NCBI RefSeq assembly: GCF_000761245.1
Contig: NZ_AWOR01000099.1
Span: 124,001-188,000, forward strand
Length of the DNA stretch: 64,000 bases
Origin: Comamonas testosteroni
Lineage (GTDB): Bacteria > Pseudomonadota > Gammaproteobacteria > Burkholderiales > Burkholderiaceae_C
Direction: 5' to 3'
Positions within the stretch are counted from its first letter, which is position 1, and each line of letters opens with the position of its first letter. Shown here piece after piece: positions 9,801-16,630 of the stretch. A program made the position numbers and the translations under genes. A model generated the notes under the pieces. That model saw nothing but the letters and a program-made list of their open reading frames with translations, was not told where the DNA came from and made no database searches.

Positions 9801-10006
9801 AGCGAGTTGCCGCGCGTGGCGTTCTGGGTGGATTTTCCCGAGCTGCCGGTGATCAGCCCCTTGGCTCCCTTGGCCACCGTTTCGCCATAGCCTGCCGCAA
9901 AAGCCGCCAGGCCGCCAGCCACGGCGCCGCCGCGCAGCAGCAGGCGGCGACGGGCGACATTGGCATCATCTTGAGATTGTTCAGGGGAGGGTTTCTTGTC
10001 TGTCAT
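6827..10006 (-). CDS. ttrA: Tetrathionate reductase-type molybdopterin catalytic subunit (TtrA-like)
   Basis: A 1059-residue DMSO-reductase-family protein, matching the length of TtrA. TtrA reduces tetrathionate to thiosulfate in the periplasm. A Tat signal is present (RRRLLLRGG at residues 19-27, then a hydrophobic stretch). The [4Fe-4S] ligands are C95-x2-C98-x3-C102 and C158, and the likely Mo-ligand region is NHGSYCGQTYRVG with C274. The start is the ATG complementary to 10004-10006, preceded by AAAGGG. The order of fer-type, NrfD-type and catalytic subunits is the ttrBCA order of Salmonella. A 108-bp gap holding a dispersed repeat separates it from ttrC. Related arsenate, selenate or polysulfide enzymes share the fold, so the substrate is inferred from overall similarity and gene order. 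Confidence 0.82.
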   Translation of the reverse strand: MTDKKPSPEQSQDDANVARRRLLLRGGAVAGGLAAFAAGYGETVAKGAKGLITGSSGKSTQNATRGNSLTPEFRIDPVSGKLSTQVGQVVSPSSCLGCWTQCGVRVRVDTDHNQIIRIAGNPYHPLATTNPAPMETPVREVYAMLGGDNGLEGRATSCARGSAMLEHQKAQHRVLKPLKRVGPRGSGQWKTITLEELVQEICEGGDLFGEGHLDGLRAIRDVKTLIDEANPEYGPKSNQLLLTEAANEGRTPLVNRFAKQSFGTINVSNHGSYCGQTYRVGTGAALGDIAGMPHGKPDWKNSRFGLFIGTSPAQSGNPFQRVGRELAEARSRGENTYQYVVVSPMLPTSSSLAAGDNNRWLPVKPGSDLALAMGLIRWIIDNERYDKQFLTQPGPAAMAAVGEASWSNATHLLINEPKHPRFGQFLRGADIGLPMPEPVDEKTPAEDVYVVQLADGKLVAHTVATAAELIVEREFTPLKAADATEEPASIAVCTAFVKLRAEAHKKTLEEYATLCGVPVKEIEDLAREFTSHGKQAVANSHGGTMNGSGFYTAYAIAMLNNLIGNLNVRGGWVMDAGPFGPFGPGPRYNFAQFEGAVKPKGVALSRTKFPYEKTSEFQRKKEAGQNPYPAKAPWYPAPGGLSSEMLAAGMLGYPYPVKAWINHMSNPIYAMCGFENTLADAVKDVKKLPLFVSVDPFINETSALADYIVPDTVTYESWGIGAPWADVVAKSSTVRWPTVEAATAKTADGQHISFETFIFAVAKQLGLPGFGKNAMSTKDGEPLDLENAEDFYLRGMCNIAYQAGKPVPEASDDDIEITGLKKWMHSVETRVKPEEVRRVAMVMSRGGRFDRQDDAWKGDQIKLQAKFPVTFWNEGLSKMRHSMTGERYSGCPTWYPTRLADGSDMRQVFSEQDWPLTMTSYKSNLMSSMSIAASRLRQVHPHNPVSINKADAAKLGIANGDHIELSTPGGKLQGVALVRAGIAPGAIAIEHGYGHKQLGTVAHQVDGQPTHANPQHGNGVNLNALGFADPTRPEKDNVWIDWVSGAVVRQGLPVKVRKA

Positions 10007-10056
10007 GGTCTTGCCCTTTGTGTGAGGGAAGGGCAAGCGCTGCAGCGTTTCTATGG

Positions 10057-10110
10057 TTTTGATAGCTGCTGGCGCCTGCTGGAATTGCGGTAGAGGCCTA
10101 TTTGGCTTGA
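10057..10110 (+). repeat. Dispersed palindromic repeat, copy A
   Basis: Begins TTTTGATAGCTGCTGGCGCC and ends with AGAGGCCTATTTGGCTTGA. It lies in the gap between ttrC and ttrA, inside the operon. Its core arms (GGCGCC versus TTGCGG) are less symmetric than in other copies. Confidence 0.6.
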
Positions 10111-10114
10111 AGTG

Positions 10115-11155
10115 TTAGGCTGTAGAGAGGGGCTTGCGAGCGGGGAACAGCTCCAGCGCCCAGGTGGCCAGCGCAACCAGTGCCACGCATAGGCCTGCCA
10201 TGCCCAGCATGCCCATCAGGCCTTCACCGCCCAGAGGCATGCTGTACAGATACAGGCCTGCTCCAAACTTGGGTACGCCCTGCACGCCCATGAACAGTGC
10301 CCAGCGGAAGGCCCAGGCCGATGCCGCCAGGCCCGTGCCCAGCACCAGGGTGTAGCCCTTGGCTGCCAGACGATGCTCGCCGCGCAGCAGGGCCATCACC
10401 ACAGCTGCGCCAAACACAGCTGAGCCCAGCATGGAGATGCGCCAGACAGGGAACTCATTGAACAGACGTACAGCCATGTCAAATGAAGGGCTCTGGCCCG
10501 CGATGCCTGCAATTCCCCAGGTCAGGGCGCTGGCAATCAGGCCGGTGGTCAGCCACAGGCCCAGATTGCGCAGCCCTTGCAGGGCTGCCGCATCGGGCTG
10601 CAAGGATCGGGGCAGAAAGCGGTAGAGCACAAAGCCCATGCCCACGGTGGCCAGCCAGCCGCTGAGTGCCAGATTGATCGGTACCCACAGCGTGTTCCAC
10701 AGCGGGCGCGAGCGGATGACCATGATTTCGGCACCCGTGTAGACCACGATGCTGAGCGTGGACAGCACCAGTACAGGCACCAGCAGGCGCATCAACCGCT
10801 GCTCACCCCGCCACCACAACGCGCACATCAACACGCACAGCCCGACAAACGTGGGCATGAGCATGGCACCCAGGCTCATCCACGACCAGGGCGTGAGGTG
10901 GGCATAGAAATGCCAGAAGCGCGCAGGCTGGTGCAGGTCGGCCAGCAGGGCCACAGGTGCTGCAATCGCACTCATGGCCAGCACCAGCACGGCAGTGGGC
11001 AGCAGGCGCTGGAGCAAGCCTTGGGCTGGGCCGAACGCACAGACCGAAGTCAACAGTGCGGCCCCCGTGGCCATGCCGACTAGAAAGAAATACTGCACGG
11101 CCCAAGGCAGCCATGCCGCTTCGTAGGCCGGGGTCAGGAGTTCAATGATTTGCAT
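10115..11155 (-). CDS. ttrC: NrfD/PsrC-type membrane quinol oxidase subunit (TtrC-like)
   Basis: A 346-residue multi-pass membrane protein with about nine hydrophobic segments. It opens AAWLPWAVQYFFLVGMATGAAL, as NrfD-like quinol-oxidising anchors do, followed by ALLADLHQPARFWHFY, typical of the family. Its job is to pass electrons from the quinol pool to the Fe-S subunit. The start is the ATG complementary to 11153-11155 with GGAG upstream, only 13 bp after ttrB ends. An upstream in-frame extension overlapping ttrB is rejected. Confidence 0.85.
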   Translation of the reverse strand: MQIIELLTPAYEAAWLPWAVQYFFLVGMATGAALLTSVCAFGPAQGLLQRLLPTAVLVLAMSAIAAPVALLADLHQPARFWHFYAHLTPWSWMSLGAMLMPTFVGLCVLMCALWWRGEQRLMRLLVPVLVLSTLSIVVYTGAEIMVIRSRPLWNTLWVPINLALSGWLATVGMGFVLYRFLPRSLQPDAAALQGLRNLGLWLTTGLIASALTWGIAGIAGQSPSFDMAVRLFNEFPVWRISMLGSAVFGAAVVMALLRGEHRLAAKGYTLVLGTGLAASAWAFRWALFMGVQGVPKFGAGLYLYSMPLGGEGLMGMLGMAGLCVALVALATWALELFPARKPLSTA

Positions 11156-11168
11156 GAGGGCACTCCAT

Positions 11169-12017
11169 TCACAGATGTTCGGCAACAAGGCGAACCGTGG
11201 CCTGACCATCGACACCGTTCACAAACTCATCGGGCAGGCCGATGTAGAAGACGTGCGGCTTGGTCTTCATGCCGGGTTTGAGGACCTTGATGTCGTCCTT
11301 GTGAGCATTGATGCGTTGGTTGATTTCGCTGTGCGCGTCGTTCAGGTCGCCAATCACGCGCGCGCCTCCCACGCAGCTTTCCACGCAGGCGGGCAGCAGA
11401 CCGGCTTCCAGGCGGTGTTCACAGAAGGTGCATTTGTCGGCGGTCTGCGTTTCGTGATTGATGAAGCGCGCGTCGTAGGGGCAGGCCTGCACGCAATAGC
11501 CGCAGCCCACGCAGCGCTCGTTGTCGACAAGAACAATCCCGTCGGTGCGCTGAAATGTGGCCTGCACCGGGCAGACGGGCACGCAAGGCGGTTCGTCGCA
11601 GTGGTTGCACAGCCGCGGCAGACTGACCATGGCGGCAGCCGTGTCGCCGGACTGGTCGATTTCGTACTGCAGCACCGTGGTGCGGAATTGGCCGATGGGG
11701 GGCTGGTTTTCGACCGAGCAGCTCACCGTGCAGGCCTGGCAGCCAATGCATTTGCGCATATCGACCAGCATGCCGAAGCGCTTGCCTTCCATGCCGGGTC
11801 GGCGCAGGGGCTGGAAGCTGGGGTCGCCGGGCAGCGCTGCGCGGGCGCTGCCTGCAACGCCGAGGCTGGCGGCCATGGCAATCAAGTCCTGCAAAAAACC
11901 GCGCTTGGTGGGCGCTGTCACTGCCTGCTGAGGTGTCCGGGCAATGGATGGAGTGCTGCAGGTGCAGGCCGAGCTGCTGGTTGAGCAGTCGGAGAGTTCT
12001 CGTTTCTGAAGTGGCAT
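11169..12017 (-). CDS. ttrB: Four-cluster Fe-S electron-transfer subunit (TtrB-like)
   Basis: A 282-residue ferredoxin-type protein. Four cysteine groups are visible: C90-x2-C-x2-C-x3-C100 (CIGCQACTVSC), CNHCDEPPCVPVC, CVGCGYCVQAC and CTFCEHRLEAGLLPACVESC, enough for four [4Fe-4S] clusters between membrane anchor and catalytic subunit. A Tat-like signal is present, but with Lys-Arg (TKRGFLQDL at about 37-45) instead of Arg-Arg, followed by AMAASLGVAGSARA. Salmonella TtrB is the known natural example of such a KR signal. The N-terminus before it is unusually long and Ser/Cys/Thr-rich. The ATG complementary to 12015-12017 is preceded by AAAGGAAGGG. It is the first gene of the operon. Confidence 0.85.
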   Translation of the reverse strand: MPLQKRELSDCSTSSSACTCSTPSIARTPQQAVTAPTKRGFLQDLIAMAASLGVAGSARAALPGDPSFQPLRRPGMEGKRFGMLVDMRKCIGCQACTVSCSVENQPPIGQFRTTVLQYEIDQSGDTAAAMVSLPRLCNHCDEPPCVPVCPVQATFQRTDGIVLVDNERCVGCGYCVQACPYDARFINHETQTADKCTFCEHRLEAGLLPACVESCVGGARVIGDLNDAHSEINQRINAHKDDIKVLKPGMKTKPHVFYIGLPDEFVNGVDGQATVRLVAEHL

Positions 12018-12101
12018 GGCCCTTCCTTTCATCGTCGCACTGGCACCAGAAAACCCTGATGCTTTAAACATAAAAGAGTATTAAATTTTTATCTTTTATG
12101 T

Positions 12102-12150
12102 CTAATTGACTATATGAAAGTTGCCGTTTGCGCTACTTGATTTGAGTCAA
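12102..12150 (-). promoter_or_regulatory. Predicted FNR-type class II promoter of ttrBCA
   Basis: An FNR/ANR-like box TTGAT-TTGA-GTCAA lies at 12137-12150, one mismatch from TTGATnnnnATCAA. On the minus strand TATAGT at 12114-12109 fits a -10 hexamer, giving a start near 12102. The box centre is then at -41.5, the classic spacing for FNR-activated promoters. The untranslated leader would be about 85 bases, AT-rich. Confidence 0.6.
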
Positions 12151-12609
12151 GTCTTCGCTTGCCAAAGAGTTCTTTGAATGAAAATCTCGCAAGAAGATGA
12201 CTTGCCGCCGAGCATGCAGTCACTTTATTAATGAACTGTTAAGCAATCAGTGTGTTGTCGTATGTAATCCGCTTTGCTCAGTGGCATGTGCTGGAAATCC
12301 AGCGATGCATGCACGGCATGCCTGAGTGCAGGCTGAATTTCATCTGCTGCGCCACCGCAAAGGCTGCCGCAGCAAGCAGGAGGTGTGGGGCCTTGAACAG
12401 CTTCATATTCCTTGACGTGAGGCAGTTTCGCTGCTGTCCGACAGTGCTGCGGGCCCGTGAGATTCTTGGAGGCGGTGCGTTTTCTGTAAGATGTTCACAT
12501 GCTGCAGGTTTTATGAGCGGCCGGCCCTGATGCTTGCTGCTTTGCAGCTATCTTGGTGCACTGCCCAGTGCATGCGATATTCCAATTTCGTCACATTGAA
12601 AGGATCGAT
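12151..12609. other. Divergent intergenic region between ttr promoter and DUF883 operon
   Basis: About 460 bp. An open frame begins near 12252 but shows no recognisable protein. The end carries the ribosome site (AAAGGA) of the next gene. No other element was recognised. Confidence 0.35.
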
Positions 12610-12921
12610 ATGTCACGCTCTGTTTCCGACGCCGTTTCCACCGCCCAAGACGATCTGGAAAAACTGGTCAGCGATCTGCGCGGTCTGCTGTCTGCCCGTG
12701 AACTGGACAAGGTTCCCGAAATCAGCGCGCTGCGTCAGCGCATCGACGACAGCATGGTCAACGTGCGCGAATCTGCTGTGCGTGCCGCTCAGGATGCCGC
12801 TCGCCAGGCGCGTGAGGCTGCCGATGTGGCCGATCGTTACGCTCACGATGAACCCTGGCGCGTCGCCGGTGCAGCGCTGGCAGTCGGCGCTCTGCTGGGC
12901 TTCATGCTGGGTCGTCGCTAA
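12610..12921 (+). CDS. DUF883 (YqjD/ElaB-like) membrane-anchored protein
   Basis: A 103-residue protein. It begins with an amphipathic helical region (TAQDDLEKLVSDLRGLLSA), continues as a long Ala/Arg-rich helix, and ends with WRVAGAALAVGALLGFMLGRR, the single C-terminal membrane anchor with basic tail typical of YqjD/ElaB. In E. coli these inner-membrane proteins bind ribosomes in stationary phase. The ATG at 12610 has AAAGGA upstream. It leads a three-gene set like E. coli yqjD-yqjE-yqjK. Confidence 0.88.
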   Translation: MSRSVSDAVSTAQDDLEKLVSDLRGLLSARELDKVPEISALRQRIDDSMVNVRESAVRAAQDAARQAREAADVADRYAHDEPWRVAGAALAVGALLGFMLGRR

Positions 12922-12952
12922 GCATTGCCGAGTTGCAAAAGGACAAGTGCCT

Positions 12953-13348
12953 GTGAATTTGATTTCACTACTAGGTCTTGATTCCCTGATGGAGCGCTGG
13001 CGTGCCAACCTGAACGAGGCTGCGATTGCGGCCGAAGATCGGGTTGATCTTGCCCAGCTTGAATGGCAGCAGCACAAGCGCAGCATGCAGACGCTGGCGG
13101 TGCTGGCCATTGTGCTGGGCGCACTCACCGTGGTCGTGCTCATTGTTCTGTCCATGGCTGTGCTCGTGCAGTTCTGGGACAGCGAGCATCGCCGGCTGGT
13201 GGCTTGGCTGCTGGTCGGTGGCTGGGTTCTGATCTGGGGCCTGGGGCTGTGGCGTCTGCTGGCAGCCGTCAGGCAACTGTCCAGTCCCTTCAGGCTGACA
13301 CGGCGCGAGCTCAGATCGGACTGGCAAGCGCTGAAGGAGAAGATTTAG
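12953..13348 (+). CDS. YqjE-like (phage-holin-family) membrane protein
   Basis: A 131-residue protein with a charged N-terminal helix (EDRVDLAQLEWQQHKRS) and two adjacent hydrophobic segments (about 50-75 and 85-105), the YqjE layout. It starts with GTG at 12953; AAAGGA at 12938-12943 sits 9 bp upstream. Another in-frame GTG at 12947 is too close to that site. It lies 31 bp after the DUF883 gene and 1 bp before the next, so one operon. Molecular role unknown. Confidence 0.82.
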   Translation: MNLISLLGLDSLMERWRANLNEAAIAAEDRVDLAQLEWQQHKRSMQTLAVLAIVLGALTVVVLIVLSMAVLVQFWDSEHRRLVAWLLVGGWVLIWGLGLWRLLAAVRQLSSPFRLTRRELRSDWQALKEKI

Positions 13349-13349
13349 C

Positions 13350-13724
13350 ATGAATAGCGTCTCTCCCGATTCGCGATCCGCGGAGTTGGAGCCCGTCAAG
13401 CCTGCAGGCATGGATGCTCTGCTTTGGAATGAGGCGACCGCCGAGCAGAAACTGGTGCTTTTGCGCATTGCCAAGCAGCGTGCACGCATCAAGGCCAGAG
13501 CTGCTGCCAAGGCTCAGGCGCTAGCCCTGGGCAGGGCGCAGACCTCGCATGTGGACGCGGATGCTCCCTTGCCCGAGCGCCTGTTGTCGTTCGCGCGCCT
13601 GCATCCGCTGGCAACGGCCGCAGCGGGCGGCTTGCTCATGGTTCTGGGGCCAGGCAAGCTGATTCGCTGGGGCAGCGCTGCGCTGCCCTGGATCCTCAAG
13701 CTGCAGCAACGCGCGCGCGGCTGA
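13350..13724 (+). CDS. YqjK-like small protein
   Basis: A 124-residue basic Ala-rich protein. The N-terminal half is polar, with a predicted helix QKLVLLRIAKQRARIKARAAAKAQ; a weak hydrophobic segment follows (HPLATAAAGGLLMVLG), then a basic end. Position and character match YqjK in the yqjDEK operon, but conservation is low, so the label is by context. The gene ends just before a strong two-way terminator. Confidence 0.7.
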   Translation: MNSVSPDSRSAELEPVKPAGMDALLWNEATAEQKLVLLRIAKQRARIKARAAAKAQALALGRAQTSHVDADAPLPERLLSFARLHPLATAAAGGLLMVLGPGKLIRWGSAALPWILKLQQRARG

Positions 13725-13736
13725 ATGGTCCTGAAA

Positions 13737-13775
13737 AAACAGCCCGTCAGGCGCATGCTTGACGGGCTGTTTCTT
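13737..13775. terminator. Bidirectional rho-independent terminator
   Basis: AAACAGCCCGTCA at 13737-13749 pairs with TGACGGGCTGTTT at 13760-13772, a 13-bp perfect stem with T- and A-rich flanks. It lies between the convergent yqjK-like and pyrD genes and can serve both. Confidence 0.9.
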
Positions 13776-13813
13776 TTGCCGCGGTAAGGCCACGCGTCAT
13801 GTCCAGTGCCACA

Positions 13814-14860
13814 TCAGTGCATATGGGCGATGGCCTGGGCTGCTTCGGTGACCAGGTCGGGACCGCGATAGATCAGGCCGCTGTAGATCTGTACCACATC
13901 GGCGCCCGCGCGGATCTTGCTCACGGCATCAGCGCCGCTCAGGATACCGCCCACGCCGATGATGGGGAAGCGACTGCCAAGGGCTGAGCGCAGCTGGCGA
14001 ATGATCTGGTTGCTGGCTTCCAGCACGGGCGCGCCGGACAGACCACCGGTTTCTTCGGCATGCTGCAGACCCTTGACGGCATCGCGGCTGATGGTGGTGT
14101 TGGTGGCAATCACGCCATCCATGCCGTGGCGCTGCAGTGTTGCCGCAATCACGCCGACCTGCTCTTCATCGAGGTCGGGAGCGATCTTCACAAACACCGG
14201 CGTGCGCTTGCCATGCTGGCTGGAAAGCTGTTCGCGGCGATCGGCGACAGCACCCAGCAGAGCATCCAGCGCCTCGTCGCTTTGCAGCGCACGCAGATTC
14301 TTGGTGTTGGGCGAGCTGATGTTGACCGTCACATAGTCGGCATGAGGGTACACGCCGTCCAGCGCCTTGATGTAGTCGCTGGTGGCCTCTTCGATGGGGG
14401 TTGTGGCGTTCTTGCCGATGTTCAGACCCAGCAGCATGGCACCGCCATTGGCGCGTACTTGCGAGCGACGCACATTGGCCAGGAACGCATCCAGGCCCTC
14501 GTTGTTGAAGCCCAGGCGGTTGATCAGCGCATTCTTTTCAGGGATGCGGAACATGCGGGGCTTGGGGTTGCCGGGCTGGGGACGGGGCGTGACGGTACCC
14601 ACTTCCACAAAGCCGAAACCCATGGCGGCCAGCGCATCGATGCAGCGTGCATTCTTGTCCAGGCCGGCTGCCATGCCTACACGGTTCGGGAACTTGAGGC
14701 CCGCAAGCTCGATGGGGTCGCTGACCAGAGGGCGCGCCCAGGCTTTTTGGAGCAAGGTATTTTGACCCTTGGCCATGAGATTCATGGTGAAGTCGTGGGC
14801 CGCTTCGGGGTCCATGCCGAAAAGAATAGGACGCGTCAGTGAGTAAGGAATAAGAGACAT
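13814..14860 (-). CDS. pyrD: Dihydroorotate dehydrogenase (quinone), class 2
   Basis: A 348-residue enzyme that oxidises dihydroorotate to orotate with quinone, the fourth step of UMP synthesis, at the inner membrane. The N-terminal helix ([23 protein letters not shown]) is the membrane-associating extension of class 2 enzymes. FMN-site motifs are GLAAGLDKN-like ([16 protein letters not shown]), [25 protein letters not shown] and GGLSGAP. The catalytic serine region is [12 protein letters not shown]. The ATG complementary to 14858-14860 fits the family start. Its start faces rpiA only 34 bp away. Confidence 0.96.
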   Translation of the reverse strand: MSLIPYSLTRPILFGMDPEAAHDFTMNLMAKGQNTLLQKAWARPLVSDPIELAGLKFPNRVGMAAGLDKNARCIDALAAMGFGFVEVGTVTPRPQPGNPKPRMFRIPEKNALINRLGFNNEGLDAFLANVRRSQVRANGGAMLLGLNIGKNATTPIEEATSDYIKALDGVYPHADYVTVNISSPNTKNLRALQSDEALDALLGAVADRREQLSSQHGKRTPVFVKIAPDLDEEQVGVIAATLQRHGMDGVIATNTTISRDAVKGLQHAEETGGLSGAPVLEASNQIIRQLRSALGSRFPIIGVGGILSGADAVSKIRAGADVVQIYSGLIYRGPDLVTEAAQAIAHMH

Positions 14861-14894
14861 GGGGATAATCGCAGGATTACCTGGATTTTCCCTC

Positions 14895-15593
14895 ATGACG
14901 ACATCTGCTGCACCTCTTTCTCAAGATGAACTGAAAACTTTGGTCGGACAAGCTGCCCTGAAATATGTGGTCGCTGGTGAAATTGTGGGCGTGGGCACAG
15001 GCTCCACGGTCAACAAGTTCATTGATGCACTGGCTGCCATCAAGGATCAGATTCCTGGCGCCGTCTCCAGCTCCGTGGCCAGTACCGAGCGCCTGAAGGC
15101 CTTGGGCATCAAAGTGTTCGATGCCAATGAAGTCACCAGTCTGGCCGTCTATATTGACGGTGCCGACGAGATCGACGGCAACGGCCATATGGTCAAGGGC
15201 GGTGGCGCGGCGCTGACGCGCGAGAAGATCGTGGCGGCGCTGGCTCAGCGCTTTGTCTGCATTGCCGATGAGTCCAAGCGCGTGCCGGTGCTGGGTAATT
15301 TTCCGCTGCCCGTGGAAGTGATTCCCATGGCGGCGGCCCAGATCGCCCGTCGCTTTGAAGCCATGGGTGCTGACGTGACGGCGCAAATTCGCATGAAGGA
15401 TGGTGCACCGCTGGTGACCGACAACGGCCAGCATATTCTGGATGTCCGCGGCCTGAAGATCGCCGAGCCTCTGGCCTTCGAGTCCGAAGTCAACCAGTGG
15501 CCAGGCGTGGTGACCGTCGGCGTGTTTGCCCACCAGAAGGCTGCGGTGTGCCTGCTGGGAACCGCTCAGGGCGTGCAGACGCTGGAATACTAA
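14895..15593 (+). CDS. rpiA: Ribose-5-phosphate isomerase A
   Basis: A 232-residue enzyme interconverting ribose 5-phosphate and ribulose 5-phosphate in the pentose phosphate pathway. Hallmarks are [13 protein letters not shown] (phosphate loop), [14 protein letters not shown], the catalytic block [28 protein letters not shown], and the C-terminal [10 protein letters not shown]. The ATG at 14895 gives the expected length. An in-frame ATG at 14859 overlaps the pyrD start and is rejected. No strong ribosome site is visible. A clear terminator follows. Confidence 0.96.
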   Translation: MTTSAAPLSQDELKTLVGQAALKYVVAGEIVGVGTGSTVNKFIDALAAIKDQIPGAVSSSVASTERLKALGIKVFDANEVTSLAVYIDGADEIDGNGHMVKGGGAALTREKIVAALAQRFVCIADESKRVPVLGNFPLPVEVIPMAAAQIARRFEAMGADVTAQIRMKDGAPLVTDNGQHILDVRGLKIAEPLAFESEVNQWPGVVTVGVFAHQKAAVCLLGTAQGVQTLEY

Positions 15594-15611
15594 GCAGCAA
15601 GCCGCTGTCCG

Positions 15612-15643
15612 AAAGCCACCTGCCTGCACAGGTGGCTTTTTTA
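15612..15643 (+). terminator. Rho-independent terminator of rpiA
   Basis: AAAGCCACCTG at 15612-15622 pairs with CAGGTGGCTTT at 15629-15639 around a 6-base loop, followed by T residues. Confidence 0.92.
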
Positions 15644-15647
15644 TGAA

Positions 15648-15703
15648 ATTGATAGCTTCTAACGTTTTATGGGTAAGCGTTAGAGCTTGATTTCATTTGA
15701 AAT
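15648..15703 (+). repeat. Dispersed palindromic repeat, copy B
   Basis: Head GATAGCTTCT, inverted core TAACGTTTT...AAGCGTTA, then GAGCTTGATTTCATTTGAA. It sits between the rpiA terminator and the end of the converging glutaredoxin-like gene. Confidence 0.75.
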
Positions 15704-15712
15704 TTATGAGTC

Positions 15713-16411
15713 CTAGAAGCGCAGACCCGCGGGGTTGTCAGGCGTGTGGGCACCAGGAGCAGGGATTGCGGGGGGCGCGATGCGTGCAGCGGGACGCTCT
15801 GCAGGCTTGGCTGCCTCGGTCGCGGCTGGTGCCTGCACGGTCAAGGGCTTGGCTGCGGGAGCTTTGTAGTTCTTCGGCAGCTGGGGCTGCTTGGGGTAGC
15901 CGGCAGCGCTCAGGTACTGGTCCCAGCTGTCGGCGCCAAAACCCTTGAGGTGCTGGTTGCCGATGGTGGCAAAGGGCAGGCTGTCCTGCCCGCTGAGCTT
16001 TTTGAGCGCCGCCACATCGCTGCTGGTGTCTATGCTGCGTTCACTGAACGGGATGCCGCGGTCTTGCAGATGAGACCGGGCCTCGTCGCAGGGCTCGCAG
16101 TCCTTGCCCGTATAGATCGTGACGGGATAGCGGTTGGCAGTCTGGCGCAGCTCGTAGGGCAGTTGTGCGTTGGCCGAAGACGCCGAATCTTCGGCGCTGC
16201 TCACGGCTTCGGTGCTGGGCTTGGCGTTGGGGCTGATGGCCCGGTCGGAATAGGTGACCCGCCCGTCGGGGCCTACGCTGCGGTAGAGATTCTGAGCCGG
16301 GCTGACTCCGCTCGCCAATGCGGCAAAGGTGGCTACAAGCGTCGTCAGCAGCAGTGCGTTGCGGGACGTCGGTTTCTCGGCCGAAGGCCGGGCAATGAAA
16401 GATCGTGGCAT
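15713..16411 (-). CDS. Exported DUF4124/glutaredoxin-like thiol protein
   Basis: A 232-residue protein. An N-terminal hydrophobic segment (NALLLTTLVATFAALASGVSPAQ) looks like a signal peptide. A DUF4124-type motif follows (LYRSVGPDGRVTYSDRA). Residues about 95-175 are a glutaredoxin fold with the active-site CEPC (VTIYTGKDCEPCDEARSHL) and the cis-Pro region DSLPFATIGN. The tail is Pro/Ala-rich, perhaps wall-spanning. A periplasmic thiol-disulfide role is inferred. The ATG complementary to 16409-16411 is chosen; the upstream frame shows no similarity. Confidence 0.82.
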   Translation of the reverse strand: MPRSFIARPSAEKPTSRNALLLTTLVATFAALASGVSPAQNLYRSVGPDGRVTYSDRAISPNAKPSTEAVSSAEDSASSANAQLPYELRQTANRYPVTIYTGKDCEPCDEARSHLQDRGIPFSERSIDTSSDVAALKKLSGQDSLPFATIGNQHLKGFGADSWDQYLSAAGYPKQPQLPKNYKAPAAKPLTVQAPAATEAAKPAERPAARIAPPAIPAPGAHTPDNPAGLRF

Positions 16412-16586
16412 CTCAATCTTGATCAATGAAGTGCAATGAAGAGGTCTGAGGGCGCGAACGCCAATGGGCAGAGCATAGCCTGCATGAGGGCTTGTATGCA
16501 GCCAGGCTCCGGTCTGTCTTGATCTGGTCCCGGTGCGCAAGTCAGCCAGTGTCAGTCTAGGCCTTCTGCTTGCAGTCACGGGCATA

Positions 16587-16613
16587 AAAAAGCGCCCTGG
16601 AAGGGCGCTTTTT
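16587..16613. terminator. Rho-independent terminator downstream of prlC
   Basis: AAAAAGCGCCCT at 16587-16598 pairs with AGGGCGCTTTTT at 16602-16613 around GGA. It lies 18 bp beyond the prlC stop on the minus strand; its symmetry could also stop plus-strand transcripts. Confidence 0.9.
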
Positions 16614-16630
16614 GGGAGGCCGCGCAAGAC

